DNA from: Streptomyces antarcticus
GTDB lineage: Bacteria > Actinomycetota > Actinomycetes > Streptomycetales > Streptomycetaceae
Reading direction: 5' to 3'
Length of the DNA stretch: 64,000 bases
NCBI RefSeq assembly: GCF_026627255.1
Contig: NZ_JAPNLM010000006.1
Coordinates: 62,001-126,000, forward strand
This document shows positions 63,169 to 64,000 of this stretch, in pieces. The notes beneath the pieces are model-generated. The model did no database searches. It saw only the letters and a list, made by a program, of their open reading frames with translations, and was not told where the DNA came from. The stretch's first letter is position 1, and each line of letters opens with the position of its first letter. Made by a program: the position numbers and the translations under genes.

Positions 63169-64000
63169 TCATCGGGCCACCCAGCCCCGTTCGTACGCGT
63201 GCCAGCCGAGCTGCAGCCGGGTCGTCACCCCCGACACCTCCATCAGCCCCTTGACCCGCCGCTGCACCGTCCGCAGGCCCAGCTCCAAGTGCTTGGCCAC
63301 GCTCGCGTCCGTCATCCCCGCCAGCAGCAGCGACAGGATCTCCAGGTCGGTGGTGTCGGGGCTGCCCCCGGACTCCTCTGCCGAGCCGGCCGCGCCCAGC
63401 CGCAGCGGCAGCGACTCCCGCCACACCGCCTCGAACAGCCCCGTCAGGGACTCCAGCAGCCCCGACGCGTGCACCACCAGCGCCGCCGGCTCCGCGCCGC
63501 GCGCCGTCAGCGGCACCATGGCCAGGGTGCGGTCCGCGATCACCAGCTTCGTCGGGACCTGCCCCGTCACCCGGACCCGCTCGCCGCGCGCCAGCGCCGT
63601 CGACGCCTCGCGGATCCCGCTCGGCAGGGTCAGTACCTCCCGCTCGATCACCACCCGGTACTCGACCCCGCGGACGGCCGCCCGGTCCTCCGCCTCGTTG
63701 TCGGTGCCCGTCACCACCTGCGGCCGGCCGGTGACCAGTGCGCACACCTCCTCCACCGCGCCCAGCTGAAGCTGGTGGAAGCGGTGCGCCACCGCGCTCG
63801 CGCCCTGCACCACCTCCACCAGGTCGTGGACCGCCGGCTCGGCGGCCTCCGCCCGGAACTCCTCCGCCAGCAGCACCGCCGCCAGCTCCGCCTGCTCCAG
63901 CTCGTGCCGCTGCTGCGTCAGCAGCGCCCCCAGGGCCACCCCCGGCGGGGCCGCCACCCAGCGCCCCGGCCGGGCCGAGGACTGGGCCGCCAGCCCGTGC
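63169..64000 (-). CDS. LuxR-type regulator, N-terminus outside the window
   Basis: The frame runs without a stop from 63169 to the window edge, so the protein is cut at its N-terminus. It ends with a LuxR-type helix-turn-helix: DTTDLEILSLLLAGMTDASVAKHLELGLRTVQRRVKGLMEVSGVTTRLQLGWHAYERGW. The upstream part (LGALLTQQRHELEQAELAAVLLAEEFRAEA) is helical and fits the family of large Streptomyces regulators with an N-terminal TrmB-like domain. A GTG at 63957 could start a shorter product, but the frame continues through it. Target unknown. Confidence 0.85.
   Translation of the reverse strand, partial: HGLAAQSSARPGRWVAAPPGVALGALLTQQRHELEQAELAAVLLAEEFRAEAAEPAVHDLVEVVQGASAVAHRFHQLQLGAVEEVCALVTGRPQVVTGTDNEAEDRAAVRGVEYRVVIEREVLTLPSGIREASTALARGERVRVTGQVPTKLVIADRTLAMVPLTARGAEPAALVVHASGLLESLTGLFEAVWRESLPLRLGAAGSAEESGGSPDTTDLEILSLLLAGMTDASVAKHLELGLRTVQRRVKGLMEVSGVTTRLQLGWHAYERGWVAR

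Overview
The window is high-GC (visibly about 72-74%) actinobacterial DNA, and its gene content points to a Streptomyces chromosome. Pointers are strong G/C at third codon positions, a conservon (CvnA-D type) operon, an SAV2148-type HEPN protein, a Cys-containing sulfur-operon leader peptide with the SRRHVDLGR core, Tat-exported PhoX and phospholipase C, and the GlgX/TreY/TreZ set. No rRNA or CRISPR array is visible. One tRNA (His) is present.

Layout. (1) 1-7155 is mostly housekeeping: a Lys/Ala-rich protein cut by the window edge, a PhoX phosphatase, OsmC, ZapE, a RibD-C reductase, a small conserved protein, MurC and MsrB. (2) 7156-14712 looks like an inserted segment. It holds an IS630-type element with 38-bp inverted ends, a frameshifted transposase and an acetyltransferase passenger. 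An HNH protein of the phosphorothioate-DNA restriction family follows, ending inside the element's terminal repeat. Then comes a four-gene conservon operon. The segment ends with a 3' fragment of msrB almost identical to the intact gene on its left side. (3) 14713-24857 holds exported phospholipase C, an alpha/beta hydrolase, a membrane-anchored exported protein, a large secreted metalloprotease with Fn3 and ricin-type domains, tRNA-His with a strong terminator, a glutamine-amidotransferase-like protein divergent from a LysR regulator, and an M24 peptidase. (4) 24941-35127 is the glycogen-to-trehalose set (treZ, treY, glgX) interleaved with an FHA protein, an M14 carboxypeptidase and an MFS transporter. 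(5) 35402-42824 holds a HEPN protein, a 3'-5' exonuclease, an APH-type kinase, a HAD protein, a tiny Cys-rich membrane protein, a macrolide-type glycosyltransferase with a palindromic operator candidate, DUF1697 and a ketopantoate reductase. (6) 52501 down to 42854 on the minus strand is one assimilatory sulfur locus: leader peptide, sulfite reductase, zinc-ribbon protein, CysH, CysC, CysD, CysN, sulfonate-type ABC transporter and sirohydrochlorin chelatase. Most core genes are joined by ATGA overlaps. (7) 52708-64000 holds a GNAT, a GAF regulator, an AidB-like acyl-CoA dehydrogenase, YihY/BrkB, AraC, VOC, RsgA, a CDF metal transporter and a LuxR-type regulator cut by the window edge.

Working together. 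The sulfur locus imports organosulfur compounds, activates and reduces sulfate to sulfide, and makes sirohaem for the reductase. GlgX, TreY and TreZ turn glycogen branches into trehalose. The conservon genes form a membrane-linked GTPase switch. The points most worth a second look are the msrB-flanked island and its nested mobile element, the orphan phosphorothioate-dependent nuclease, the leader peptide with its array of TGGAC half-sites, and a pair of intergenic hairpins with compensatory arm changes. Starts were chosen by eye from Shine-Dalgarno spacing and family knowledge. No database search was run.
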